Shown in pieces: positions 35,688-45,623 of a stretch of DNA of 64,000 nucleotides. The number at the start of each line of letters is the position of its first letter. Within the stretch, counting starts at the first letter, position 1. Under the pieces are notes generated by a model, which was not told where the DNA came from, made no database searches, and saw only the letters and a program-made list of their open reading frames with translations. The translations under genes and the position numbers were made by a program. The stretch comes from Rostratula benghalensis (Eukaryota; Chordata; Aves; Charadriiformes; Rostratulidae): NCBI GenBank assembly GCA_013399305.1, contig VXAI01000158.1:1234983-1298982 (forward strand), given 5' to 3'.

Positions 35688-36159
35688 CTGGAGCACTGCT
35701 TCCAGCTCTGGAGATCCCAACATAAGAAGGGCATGGACCTGTTGGAGCAAGTCCAGAGGCAGGCCATGAAGATGATCAAAGAACTAGAGCACCTCTGCTA
35801 TGAGGACAGGCTGAGATCATCCTGGAGAAGAGAAAGTTCTGGGAAAACCTGAGAGCCCCTTCCAGTACTTAAAGGGGGACTCTGGATCAAGGATTGTAGC
35901 AATAGGACAAGGGAAAACAGTTTTAAACTGAAAGAGTGGACATTTAGATTAGGTATTAGGATTGGTGGGGATGGTGAGACACTGGCCTAGGTTGTTCACA
36001 GAAGTTGTGGATGCTCCACCCCTGAAAGCATACAAGGCCAAGCTGGGCAGGGATTTGAACAATGTGATCTATTTGCAGGTGTGCCTGTCCTTGTCAGGGA
36101 GGTTGGAACTCGATAATCTTTAAGATCCCTGCCAACTCTAGCCATTCTATGATTCTATG
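35688..36159 (+). mobile_element. CR1 LINE 3' fragment
   Basis: Runs CTGGAGCACTGCTTCCAGCT, GTCCAGAGGCAGGCC, ATGAAGATGATCAAAG, GAGCACCTCTGCTATGAGGA, CCTGGAGAAGAG, AATAGGACAAGGG to GGAGGTTGGAACTCGATAAT and the terminal ATTCTATGATTCTATG. It covers the C-terminal fifth of ORF2 and the whole tail, with a short deletion after GGCTGAGA. Confidence 0.95.
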
Positions 36160-36509
36160 TGTCTTCTCTAATAAGGTTTGGCAATGCCACTGCCACTGTA
36201 ACCCTCAATTCAAGTGGCAGAAGGTAGGCAGCTGCAAAGGTATCTCAGCACACAAGGACACGCAGCACAAGGAGGAACTTCTGGGGAGAGGACTGGCACT
36301 TCTTAGTCTCCTTTTTCTGGACTGTACAGCCACTGAATGGAACATGAATCTCCAAGTCACCAAACTCAGTACAGTGAAGGTTGGCAAAGAATTATGTTGC
36401 TCAAAATGGATTATTTTGCCTTCATTTTCCAATATTGTTCTGTACAGGGATTCCCAAAACATCTTTATGTCATCTTTTCAGTTATTTTGGCATCAGTTTA
36501 TGTCTAAGT

Positions 36510-36580
36510 GTTCCTGCTCTGGCAGGGGGATTGGACTATATGATCTTTCAAGGTCCTTGCCAATCCCTGGTATTCTGTGA
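36510..36580 (+). mobile_element. CR1 LINE terminal fragment
   Basis: GGCAGGGGGATTGGACTATA, TGATCTTTCAAGGTCC and TATTCTGTGA form a truncated CR1 tail, ending directly at the next CR1 piece. Confidence 0.8.
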
Positions 36581-36693
36581 GATGTGGTGTTGAGGGATCT
36601 GGTGTAGGAGAGAATTTTGTAGAGTGGGGCTGATGGTTGGACTCCATGATCCCAAGGGTCTCTTCCAACCTGAATGATTCTACGATTTCTATG
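36581..36693 (+). mobile_element. CR1 LINE terminal fragment, abutting the previous one
   Basis: GATGTGGTGTTGAGGGATCT, ATGGTTGGACTCCATGATC, TCTTCCAACCTGAATGATTC and a degenerate TACGATTTCTATGA end. The GATGTGGTG..GAGG start belongs to another CR1 subfamily than the piece at 36510, so the two are separate insertions in the same direction. Confidence 0.8.
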
Positions 36694-37079
36694 AGGCAGA
36701 GAAGCCACCCCTGCTTGATCTGAGGAAGGATGGGAAAACACTGAAATAATCACAACAGGATGAGCAAGGTAGCCTTGGTGGGATTTATGTGTGTATAAGG
36801 CTGAGCTTGCCAAAAATGTGAATTACTGCCTCCTTTTGCAACGCTGAGAACTCCAATGCATCAATCAGCTTTGGGTGTTGTTGCAACAACCAGACTGGAC
36901 TGTGAGCAGATTCAGGCTCTACAAACTGGGTAGCAGAGCATCTCTTCAGCAGTGCTGAAGCTTATGGCATCACAGCAAAGCAGAAAGGATGGGTTTCCTT
37001 TCAGTTATGTCATAAGCTTATGGGGATTTAGCAGCGGAAGAGAAATAGAGCTGCTCTATTCTTAGTGCTAGCAGGACAG

Positions 37080-37430
37080 GTGACACAGCTGCTAAAATGC
37101 TATCATTTCTGTCGCTGTCACCGCAGGCAACAGGCACAGCAGAGGCCAAGAATTAAATGTGCAGGGGAAAGGATCTTCCTTTCTGCAAGAGCCCTGCAGC
37201 CTTCGTCTTCCACAAGCCATGGCTGGGAGCACGATGGGAGGGGGGTTCACAAGGCAGCTGCCCCCCAAGCCTCCTGGGATTGCCTCTGGGGAGGGAAACT
37301 CACCCCGTGTGTTGGCAGGGCTGGGATTGGCAGCCTGTCTGGCAGGGTCAGGCAGGAAAGGCACCTGCCTGAGAGGCAGACCAGGCCCTACCACTGCCTG
37401 TCCTCCCTCCTGGGAACTAGTTCCAGTTCA
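37080..37430. other. GC-rich island without a recognised gene
   Basis: Distinctly richer in G and C than the surrounding sequence, with several overlapping open frames on both strands (71 to 138 codons), as any GC-rich stretch has. No family motif is visible in any of them. Confidence 0.5.
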
Positions 37431-37478
37431 TATTCCAACTGGTTTTACCTATTTCCCTGTTATTTCCCCCCTTTTTTA

Positions 37479-37542
37479 TAGAATCATAGAATCATTTAGA
37501 TTCGAATAGACACTTAAGATCATGGAGTCCAATGGTTAACCA
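37479..37542 (-). mobile_element. CR1 LINE terminal fragment
   Basis: TAGAATCATAGAATCATTTA then ACTTAAGATCATGGAGTCC and AATGGTTAACC match the reverse complement of a CR1 terminus. Confidence 0.85.
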
Positions 37543-38706
37543 ATTTTTCTAAGGATTTTTGTACGGAATTTCCAAATTCCAAAATAATATCTTTTTTTTT
37601 TCCCCAAGAAATTATATTCTTCAGCCAGGTTATACCAACCTATAGCCACAGCCTCAGTCTGTTTATCTTGGATGCTGTATGGCTTTGCTATAACTGCTTT
37701 CCCTTGTCCAGTTTTTCAGCTGGTACACAAAATTGTCTGATTATAGAGCAATTCAGTCAGTATAACTCCAGAATTGTTCTCTCTCCTTTCTCCTTTGTTG
37801 TTTTTCATCTGACTTTAAAATTTATACTTGCTGCATTTTTATGCTAGTGTTTTCATGTACGTGGCTTTTGTTTAGTGGCTTAGATCCAAACTATGGGATG
37901 GACATAACAATGAGCAAAATGTGGTAGAATAGCCATTGTAGGACATCCAGCTCATCCTTTTCCACCTGATTTCTGAGGAAAGAAGTCTCTGGTGGCCATT
38001 GACAGCTTCTACCTGTTGGAATTGTGGGAAAAGCAGTCACTCTTTGCTGCCTTGAAAAGAAACTGAGGACTGTAGTAAACTGAAATGTTGTCCTGGAAAC
38101 TAAGCCACCATTCATTCTCCTGAAACTGAGAAAACCAGAGTTTCCTGGTTCCAGGCAATGAAAAAAACAGCTGGTTTGGCATTGCTTCTGTAATATTGGC
38201 AAGGCTGTTCTACAGGCTGTTTGCACCTTCCATCAATAAAAGGCTAAGTGAAACTACAAGCCATCTGTCTCTGGTGTGACTCTGAACCCTGTAGAACATG
38301 TCTTCAATGATGGTAACCATTAGTCATCCATTTAGTCTTTGGGGGAGACATTCCATCTGGGAGCAAGGTGCAAGTTTTCTCCAGACATGTAGATTGCACA
38401 GAACAGAAGTTGTAAACACAAATATTTTACTGTCACAGATATTTTTAAAATCGTGGGAGGAGGAGACAATCATCTTTAACCAGTTTCCTTGAGTTCTGAA
38501 ACACATGCCACTCTGCCTTCTATTCTTAAATGGCACCTGCATCCAATAAATTAAAAAGTTCTCGATACAAACTTGTCCATTGTTTCCTGTTACAACTGTC
38601 TTCTGGGAAACTGTCGGACTTAAAGCAGTTGTTTAGACTCTCATGGAAGAATTATAATGGGAAACGAACTCAGTAACAGTGGGTTGCTGTGTTCTGTTTC
38701 CATAAA
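37543..38706. other. No gene seen; unique sequence
   Basis: No repeat family recognised. A minus-strand frame of 111 codons at 37891-38226 has no known motif. Confidence 0.6.
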
Positions 38707-40198
38707 TACATTAGCAACAAATGGAGGGCTAAGGAGAATCGCCATCCTTTATTGGATGCAGGTGGAAACATAGTGACAAAAGATGAGGAAAAGACTGAGG
38801 TACTTAATGCCTTCTTTGCCTCAGCCTTTAATAGTAAGACCAGTTGTTCTCTGGGTACCTAGATAACCTGGGACACCCCAGCTGACTGGAGGTTAACAAA
38901 TGTGAAGCCCACCTACAAGAAGGGCTACATGGAGGATCCAAGAAACTACAGGCCTGTCAGTCTGACCTCAGTGCTGGGGAAGGTTACAGAGCAGGTCATA
39001 TTGAGTGCCATTACATGGCACATACAGTACAACCAGGCAATCAGGCCAGGTCAGCATGGATTTGTGAAAGGCAGGTCCTGCTTGACTGACCAGATCTCCT
39101 TCTATAACAAGGTGACCCATTTAGCGGATGAGGGAAAAGCTGTGGATGTTGTCTACCTAGACTTTAGTAAAGCCTTTGACATCATTTCGCAAAGCATTTT
39201 TTCTGGAGATACTGCCTGCTCATGGCTTGGATGGGCATACTTTTTGCTGTGTGAATAACTGACAGGTGGCTGGGTACAAAGAATTGTGGTGAATGGAGTT
39301 AGTGGAATGAATTGGTGGCTGGTCACAAGTGGAGTTCCCCAGGACTTGATAGTCCATCCAGTTCTGTTTAACATCTTTATCAATGATCCAGATCATCCCA
39401 GAGGGGATCAACCAAGTTGGCCAGGAGTGTTCATCTGCTGGAGGATAGGAAGGCTCTGTAAAGAGATCTGGACAGGCTGGATAAATGGGCTGAGTCCAAT
39501 GGTATTAGGTCCAATAAGGCCAAGTGCTGGGTCCTGCGTTTGGGTCACAAAAACCCCATGCACAGCTATAGGCTTGGGGAAGAGTTGCTGGAAAGTAGCC
39601 TGGATGAAAAAGACCTGGGGGTGCTGGGCAACAGCTGGCTGAACATGAGCCAGCTGTGTGCCCAGGTGGTCAAGAACACCAGTAGCTTCCTGGCTTGTAT
39701 TAGAAATTGTGTGGCCACCAGGACTAGGGATTAAGATTCTGGAGCCTGTCCAGAGAAGGGCAACAAAGCTGGTGGGGGGTCTGGAGTACAAGTCTTATGA
39801 GGAGCAGCTGAGGGAACTGGGGTGGTTTAGCCTGGAGAAAAGGAGGCTGAGAGAAGACCCCATCACTTCCTACAACCACCTGAATGGAACGTGTAGTGAG
39901 GGCAGGGTTAATCTCTTCTCCCAAGTAACAAGCAATAGGACAAGAGGAAATGACCTCAAGTTATGCCAGAGGAGGTTTAGGATTGATTTTAGGAAAAAAA
40001 ATATTCTCTGAAAGAGTTGTGAAGCATTGGAACAGGCTGCCCAGGGAAGTGGTTGAATCACCACCTGGAAGAATTTGAAAGATGTGTAGATGTGGTGCTG
40101 AGGAATGTGGTTTTGAGGTGGTTTGGCAGTGCTACATTGATAGTTGGACTTGATGATCTTACAGGTCTTCTCCAACCAAAATTATTCTATGATTCTAT
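38707..40198 (+). mobile_element. Longest CR1 LINE copy in the window (~1.5 kb, 5'-truncated)
   Basis: Starts ACATTAGCAACAAATGGAGG and ends AATTATTCTATGATTCTAT. Between them it follows CR1 ORF2 from just before the reverse transcriptase through the C terminus and the tail, all on the plus strand. By comparison with the family as I remember it, three blocks are missing: after GTTCTCTGGGTACC near 38861, around 39400 where the DNA for the FADD box should be, and near 39735 where the LYSALVRPHLEYC block should be. It is 5'-truncated, as usual for CR1. Confidence 0.95.
38902..40011 (+). pseudogene. Decayed CR1 ORF2 (reverse transcriptase) remains
   Basis: CR1 ORF2 encodes an endonuclease and reverse transcriptase used for copying the element's own RNA at a nicked target; only reverse transcriptase and the C-terminal part remain here. 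The frame 38902-39258 shows YRPVSLTSVLGK (residues 16-27), QHGFVKGRSCLTDQ (51-64) and motif A VVYLDFSKAFD (83-93) with the catalytic-type Asp at residue 87. The following frame (39286-39642) shows motif B-like SGVPQ and VLFNIFINDPD. The FADD catalytic box is absent and the sequence changes frame several times. Further on, [33 protein letters not shown] and RRFRIDFRK mark the C-terminal half in later frames (39540-40011). Stops and shifts make it non-functional. Confidence 0.9.
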
Positions 40199-42499
40199 TC
40201 AAACAATCTCTAATCATCTCTAACAAGTGAAAACGCTACAAAGAACTGCCCAGTATGGACCCTCATATTTTAACAGAAGTACATTTTCCAGGATTGTCTG
40301 GGCCGTGAATGTTTTCATGCAAACATACAGCCATGCCATGATGAGAATTTGACTTCATAGAAGCCAGGACACTAACTTTTTTTAACAACTATGCCAAGGA
40401 GATCACTAGGCTACAGAGTTGCTACTGCTGGGGATTTTGGTTTGTTGTTGTTGTTATTGTTGATTTTCCTTCCTTTTTTAAATATTTTTTTAAAAATAGA
40501 TTTATGCAATCATGTCAACATTTTCCACAGCCCAAGCATCTGAGAGATTTCTTCTTTGAAGCCCTGGCACTGGTTGGTGGTGGAAATTTGGATCTTCCCA
40601 TGCTCTCCCCACCCCCTCCCTGCTCTGTGCCACAAACCTGCAGATGCCAAATCTGGCATTTGCATCTACAACAAGTGTACTGCCGTGCCAGCTTGTTTCA
40701 CTGAAATTGGCTCCTGCTGGGAGGATCTGCTCACAAACTTGTTATGCTGGCACCTGACCATTTTTGGGTACTATCTTTAACACGGCACATCTGTTGTAGG
40801 CACACATACTCTTTAGCTGGCTCAAAGCACCACGTGACTGACTGTCCTATTTTATGGAAGTTATCCAGCCTTGACACACTCTTGGGTACACAGTTCAGCA
40901 ATTCCACAGTCTTGGTTACACTTGACAACCCAGGCTGACATTAGCAATCTTGTCTCACTTCTCCCCGCCCCCGCCTTTCACGAGGAGTAATCACAGTTGC
41001 CTTCCTCATCCGTATGGCTAAAACACAAGGCTAAGTCATATGGTTGTCGAGTTTGAGACATATTGGGTCTGTTTGACAACTCCTTTTTTCAAGGCTCTCT
41101 AAATAGTGCAGAAAATTCCACTGCAATTAATTTTGAAAATGTTAAGTGTTTATTAACTGTGAAGGCTCTGAGAGGAAAGCAAAAAATAAATGATTGTGAG
41201 GATTCCCTTTATTTAAGCTACTATAATTTCCCTGAAAATGGAAACAAGATCAGTGTCTGTAGAAAGGCTGGGAGATCCTTTAATTTCACCCTTGATTGTA
41301 TCTGATTTGTATTATGGGAATTTGGGAAGCTTGGCCAATTTATAATCATTATTCTTTGGCGAGGGGTCTTGATGGCAAGGATTATTGATGTTAAAATTAC
41401 ACTGTTTCTTTAGCAAGACTCGGAGTATTTAGCTCTACAGGAGAGAGCAATAAGATGCTCATGTATCTCAGTCTGGTCGAGTCCAAGAAAAAAGATGAGG
41501 GAGACTGGGTCCACTGGTGCTGCAGGAACTTCTGACCCTGTAACAGAGGACCAACAAGACAGATATTTAAACCATCCCCTATGTATATGCTCTATCCAAC
41601 TGACAGCTCCATCCAGATCTCCTACATACAAATATATACTGAGAATTTCAGTACTTATTGATTACATAAAGTCTGAAAGGGAAGAAAAAACCCCAAAACT
41701 GTCAGGCATTCATTCATTTAAGTGAAATACTTCCAATACTAATAATAAAAAGGGAACAAAAAAATTCACTTCAATGATTTTTGTAAATTACAAGCTGTTG
41801 TTTTTAAAAAGGAGCATTGTTGAAGGTAGTATAAAACCTTTTCTATATATACAAATATAAAGTCACATAACTGTTATACACATACACACAGCTTGTACCT
41901 GTACCCACACTTCATTTTCTGTGCATCTACACATTTATATGTCAGGTCACATATGCTTATGGGTATAAATATTGGGTGTTTAGATGGTGATAGCACAGGA
42001 TAAAATAAATGTTTTATCACTGCTCATTTATATATCACCAATCCTTTTTACCCTGCCCTACAAACCTCTCCTCTTCTCTGCCTCCATGGATACATCCAGT
42101 TTTCTAAATCCTCCTATTACTTCTTAGTATTTATTACTTCTTAAATAATAAAAAAAAAAATTCTACCTATGTAATAATCTGTTCTCCCTTCTGTATGTAG
42201 TTTTCCTCCTCTGCACAAGTCCCTGGAAAGTAAAACTGAGTCATATAATTTTATGGAAAACATACTGAAATCAGAAGTAGTTCAGATCTAACTTGGTGAA
42301 CTCTGAAGTAACTTTTTACTTTGCAAGACCTGGCTGTTTTCTGGTCATAGTTTGGGTCAACAGGCCTGTATTCATCCTACCCAACTTGAAATACTTACTC
42401 TGTGGCAACACAGGCTGCTTCTGTAGTTGATAAAGAGAGAGAGATGTGTATTCATGGGATGACTTAGATATTAGGTAGGCTGGCTGGTTCTCCTGAGAT
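40199..42499. other. No gene seen; unique sequence
   Basis: Includes short T/G-rich tracts (40437-40470) and a small hairpin TGCCA-AATC-TGGCA at 40645-40658. Open frames reach only 80 codons and show no known motif. Confidence 0.6.
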
Positions 42500-42568
42500 C
42501 CCTTCCTTCCTTCCTTTCTTTCTTCCTTTCTTTCTTTCTTTCTTTCTTCCTTTCTTTCTTTCTTTCTT
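42500..42568. repeat. (CTTC/CTTT)n microsatellite, left side of gap
   Basis: CCTT units shading into CTTT units, all pyrimidine on the plus strand, running into N. Confidence 0.97.
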
Positions 42569-42843
42569 NNNNNNNNNNNNNNNNNNNNNNNNNNNNNNNN
42601 NNNNNNNNNNNNNNNNNNNNNNNNNNNNNNNNNNNNNNNNNNNNNNNNNNNNNNNNNNNNNNNNNNNNNNNNNNNNNNNNNNNNNNNNNNNNNNNNNNNN
42701 NNNNNNNNNNNNNNNNNNNNNNNNNNNNNNNNNNNNNNNNNNNNNNNNNNNNNNNNNNNNNNNNNNNNNNNNNNNNNNNNNNNNNNNNNNNNNNNNNNNN
42801 NNNNNNNNNNNNNNNNNNNNNNNNNNNNNNNNNNNNNNNNNNN
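42569..42843. other. Assembly gap (275 N)
   Basis: Run of N flanked on both sides by pyrimidine tetranucleotide repeats, so it is almost certainly unresolved repeat. A 198-codon minus-strand frame across it (42464-43060) is an artefact. Confidence 0.99.
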
Positions 42844-42942
42844 CCTTCCTTCCTTCCTTCCTTCCTTCCTTCCTTCCTTCCTTCCTTCCTTCCTTCCTTC
42901 CTTCCTTCCTTCCTTCCTTCCTCTCTTTCTCTCTTTCTTTCT
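42844..42942. repeat. (CTTC)n microsatellite, right side of gap
   Basis: About 19 uninterrupted CCTT units, then CTCTTTCT variants at the end. Confidence 0.97.
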
Positions 42943-43807
42943 GGGCCTTGGTTCCTATAGGAGGAGTGAGAATCAGATCTACAGGGGACTGTTTTGATGA
43001 CACTGTGAAAAGTAATTGTACCTGTGTCCTTCTACAGTTTAGGCAGGAAGGACCTTGCAAGAAGGACTGCCTCCAGCTGTGTGACTGTCCAGCTGTGATT
43101 TGAATATTGGAGGAAAAAGGGTATTGACAGCCTTGTCTGAGGAATGAGGCCTCGGAGCGTGTCTTTATTTAATGTTCTTTAGTATGGCATTCCCCACCTT
43201 TCATAGTCAGATGGCAGACTGTCCCAAACCCCACATGAAATATTTTCATGCACAAGCTGTGACACAGCATGGAAAGATCAAAGGCTGCTGTCTGACTGCT
43301 CACCTCTGCTACTGTTGAAATTCCAGGTGCAGAAAGTATATTTAACCCTTTCTGCCATCCGTTTGTTAAAGAGGAAAGATTTTCTTGTTTTTACATTACT
43401 TTTGTCAGTAAGTTGTATGTGAGAAAGTTTTAGAAGAAGAGGGTTGGTATTTAACGTATTTCTTCTGCTTGAAATGAAAAATTCTATGGGAAGCAATAAG
43501 AAACAAAGCGTAAATAGTGAATATTTGGCCTAGCAACATCAAGTTTGTGAAATGCAAACAAGAATTATAAGTCTACCTCCATGTAATATCTATTTCTCTG
43601 TGTGCCTGTCTTTTGATCTCTTTATTATGCCTGCATATTACTAGCACAAAAATTCCCCAAGTGCAGCATCACTGTTCTGCTGAGAAACACAGCAGACCAT
43701 CATTCTTAGAAATCAGAGAAAACTGTACATGGAAAGTTAAAGACTGGCTGTACAATCCCCCAATCTACGACAAGATCAGTGGCACCTAAATAATTTGTCC
43801 ACAGTTT
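42943..43807. other. No gene seen; unique sequence
   Basis: No feature recognised. Confidence 0.6.
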
Positions 43808-43855
43808 TCATAGAGTTGTCTTGGTTGGAAGGGACCTTTCAGATCATCGAGTGGC
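43808..43855 (-). mobile_element. Short CR1 LINE terminal fragment
   Basis: TTCATAGAGTTGTC then TTGGTTGGAAGGGACCTTTC and AGATCATCGAGT match the reverse complement of the CR1 end. Confidence 0.8.
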
Positions 43856-44084
43856 TCACATTAATGTCCATGTCAAACATCCCAAAGAATCTAGTGGTCT
43901 ACAGTTCTTCTTTTGCATGTCTCAGAAGCTACTTATTTTGCCTTGAATGGGGTATGTTAACAGCAGAGTCTTTGTTTTGAAAAATTTAGAACCACTTTAC
44001 CCCTGAGCAGACTCAGGACCAGAAAGCTATAACTTTGCAATGCAGAGGCATCTTGTTCTGATGTTTCAGTCACTATGACTTGGT

Positions 44085-44584
44085 ACCAGACCTGGAGTAC
44101 TGTGCCCAGAACTGGGTTCCCCCAGTACAAGAAAAACATGGACCTGTTAGAGTGGGTCCAGAGAAGGCTCATGAAAATTATCATAGGACCGGAACACCTC
44201 TGCTATGAAGAAAATCTGAGAGAGAGTTAAGCCTGGAGAAGAGAAGGCTCCAGGGAGACCTTATCATGGCCTTTTGATATTTAAAGGGGGCTTATAAGAA
44301 AGATTAAGGCATACTTTCTGTCAGTGCCCAGCGTGGCAGGACAAGATTTCAAACAGAAAGAGGGTAGGTTAGATTGGACATAAGGAAGAAATTTTTTAGT
44401 GAGGGTAGTCAGACACCAAAAGAGGTTGCACCATCACTGGAAGTGTTCAAAGTTAGGTTGGATGAGGCTTTGAGCAACCTGATCTAGTGAACAATATCCC
44501 TGCCCATGGCAAGGTGGTTGGACTAGCTAATCTTTCAAGTTCCCTTCCAACCAAAACCATTCTATGATTCTATGGTTCTGTGAT
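44085..44584 (+). mobile_element. CR1 LINE 3' fragment (~500 bp)
   Basis: Runs from CCTGGAGTACTGTGCCCAG (the DNA for the LEYCVQ block) through CAGTACAAGAAAAACATGGA, CACCTCTGCTATGAAGAAA, GCCTGGAGAAGAGAAGGCTC, AGATTGGACATAAGGAAGAA, GAGCAACCTGATCTAGTG, ATCCCTGCCCATGGCAAGG to the terminal ATTCTATGATTCTATGGTTC. The reading frame is broken (stop in the ESXEX region near 44228). Confidence 0.96.
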
Positions 44585-45587
44585 ACTTTATTCTAAAATG
44601 ATCCAATTAAATAATACAATCCAAATAATTTGTAGCACTAGAATTGCATTGTGAGCTGCAAAAAATCTTGCAGGATTTAAGAGAAAGACCATCAGGAAAT
44701 TCTGAGTTCAGCATGCTGGACTTCACAAGAAGGAAGATTGAGATTGTCTTGGAGGTAACATAGTCCAGTGACAATGTGTGACTATGAAGTTCAGGATAGA
44801 GAATTACTGTGACACAACAAACCTAAATTTCCTTTCTGCCTTTACAGCTGTCTTCCTGTATAACCCTTAACAACTCATTTTCCCCTTTCTGCTTGTATTT
44901 CTTTTCCCACTGTTTGTTTTACATCCTTGTTCAGATCAAACACTCATTCGGGCAGTTCTGCAACTTCAAATTTTCCTTCTGCCCTCAACAAGTTACATTC
45001 TCATCAGGTGTATGGATGTTTATATGCAGGCAGGGATTTATTGTGGGGAATGAAGAAGTATCTTATGCTATCTTTTCTGCATACCATAGCGTTGGGTGCA
45101 TGTGTCAAACAAGCACGTTGGGGAAGGAATGTGGTAGAACTGGAGAGAAGCAGGAGCATTGCAAAACATCTGTTGGCCAATTTCAGCCAAAATTTGACAG
45201 ATGGGGTACAGATTGCAAGGATGTTACAGACTTTGAGTTTTATAAAATTAAGTGGTCAGACAGAGGAAAGACATGTCACTAGTAAACCCCTCTATAGTGC
45301 AGGCTCAGTGTAGTCTCAGTCATTAACAATACCAGGTAATCAATGGAATAAAAAGAAACTGAATTTTGCTACCAAATCTGAACCAGAGCTTGCATTTTGT
45401 TGGACATGAGAAGATCCAGCTAGAAATATAAACCCATCACTAGCCTGACTTCATTTGTCTCACTGCATACAAGAAACTTATTTTGTTGCATTTTTTCCTC
45501 CTTTTTTCTTCTATTTATTCTTTTTTTTTCCACCCCCACAACATTTCAGTAGAATTATTAGTCTTTCTTTGTCTTACAGATGTAAAA

Positions 45588-45623
45588 GGACCAAAAAGTC
45601 CAAATGGTCCAAAAAGACCAAAA
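45588..45623 (+). repeat. Four-copy 9-bp minisatellite
   Basis: Four consecutive 9-base units of the form RGWCCAAAW, with a fifth CCAAA at 45638. They follow a splice-acceptor-like TTTGTCTTACAG ending at 45579. Confidence 0.8.

Noticed and set aside
36149..36580. 143-codon plus-strand open frame
   Set aside because: It starts in the terminal repeat of one CR1 and ends in the tail of another, with no motif between.
40641..40666. Hairpin around TGCCAAATCTGGCA
   Set aside because: The stem is only six bases, common by chance, and nothing around it suggests a structured RNA.
42464..43060. 198-codon minus-strand open frame
   Set aside because: It is built from KEGR repeats of the microsatellite and reads across 275 N bases, so it is not a real frame.
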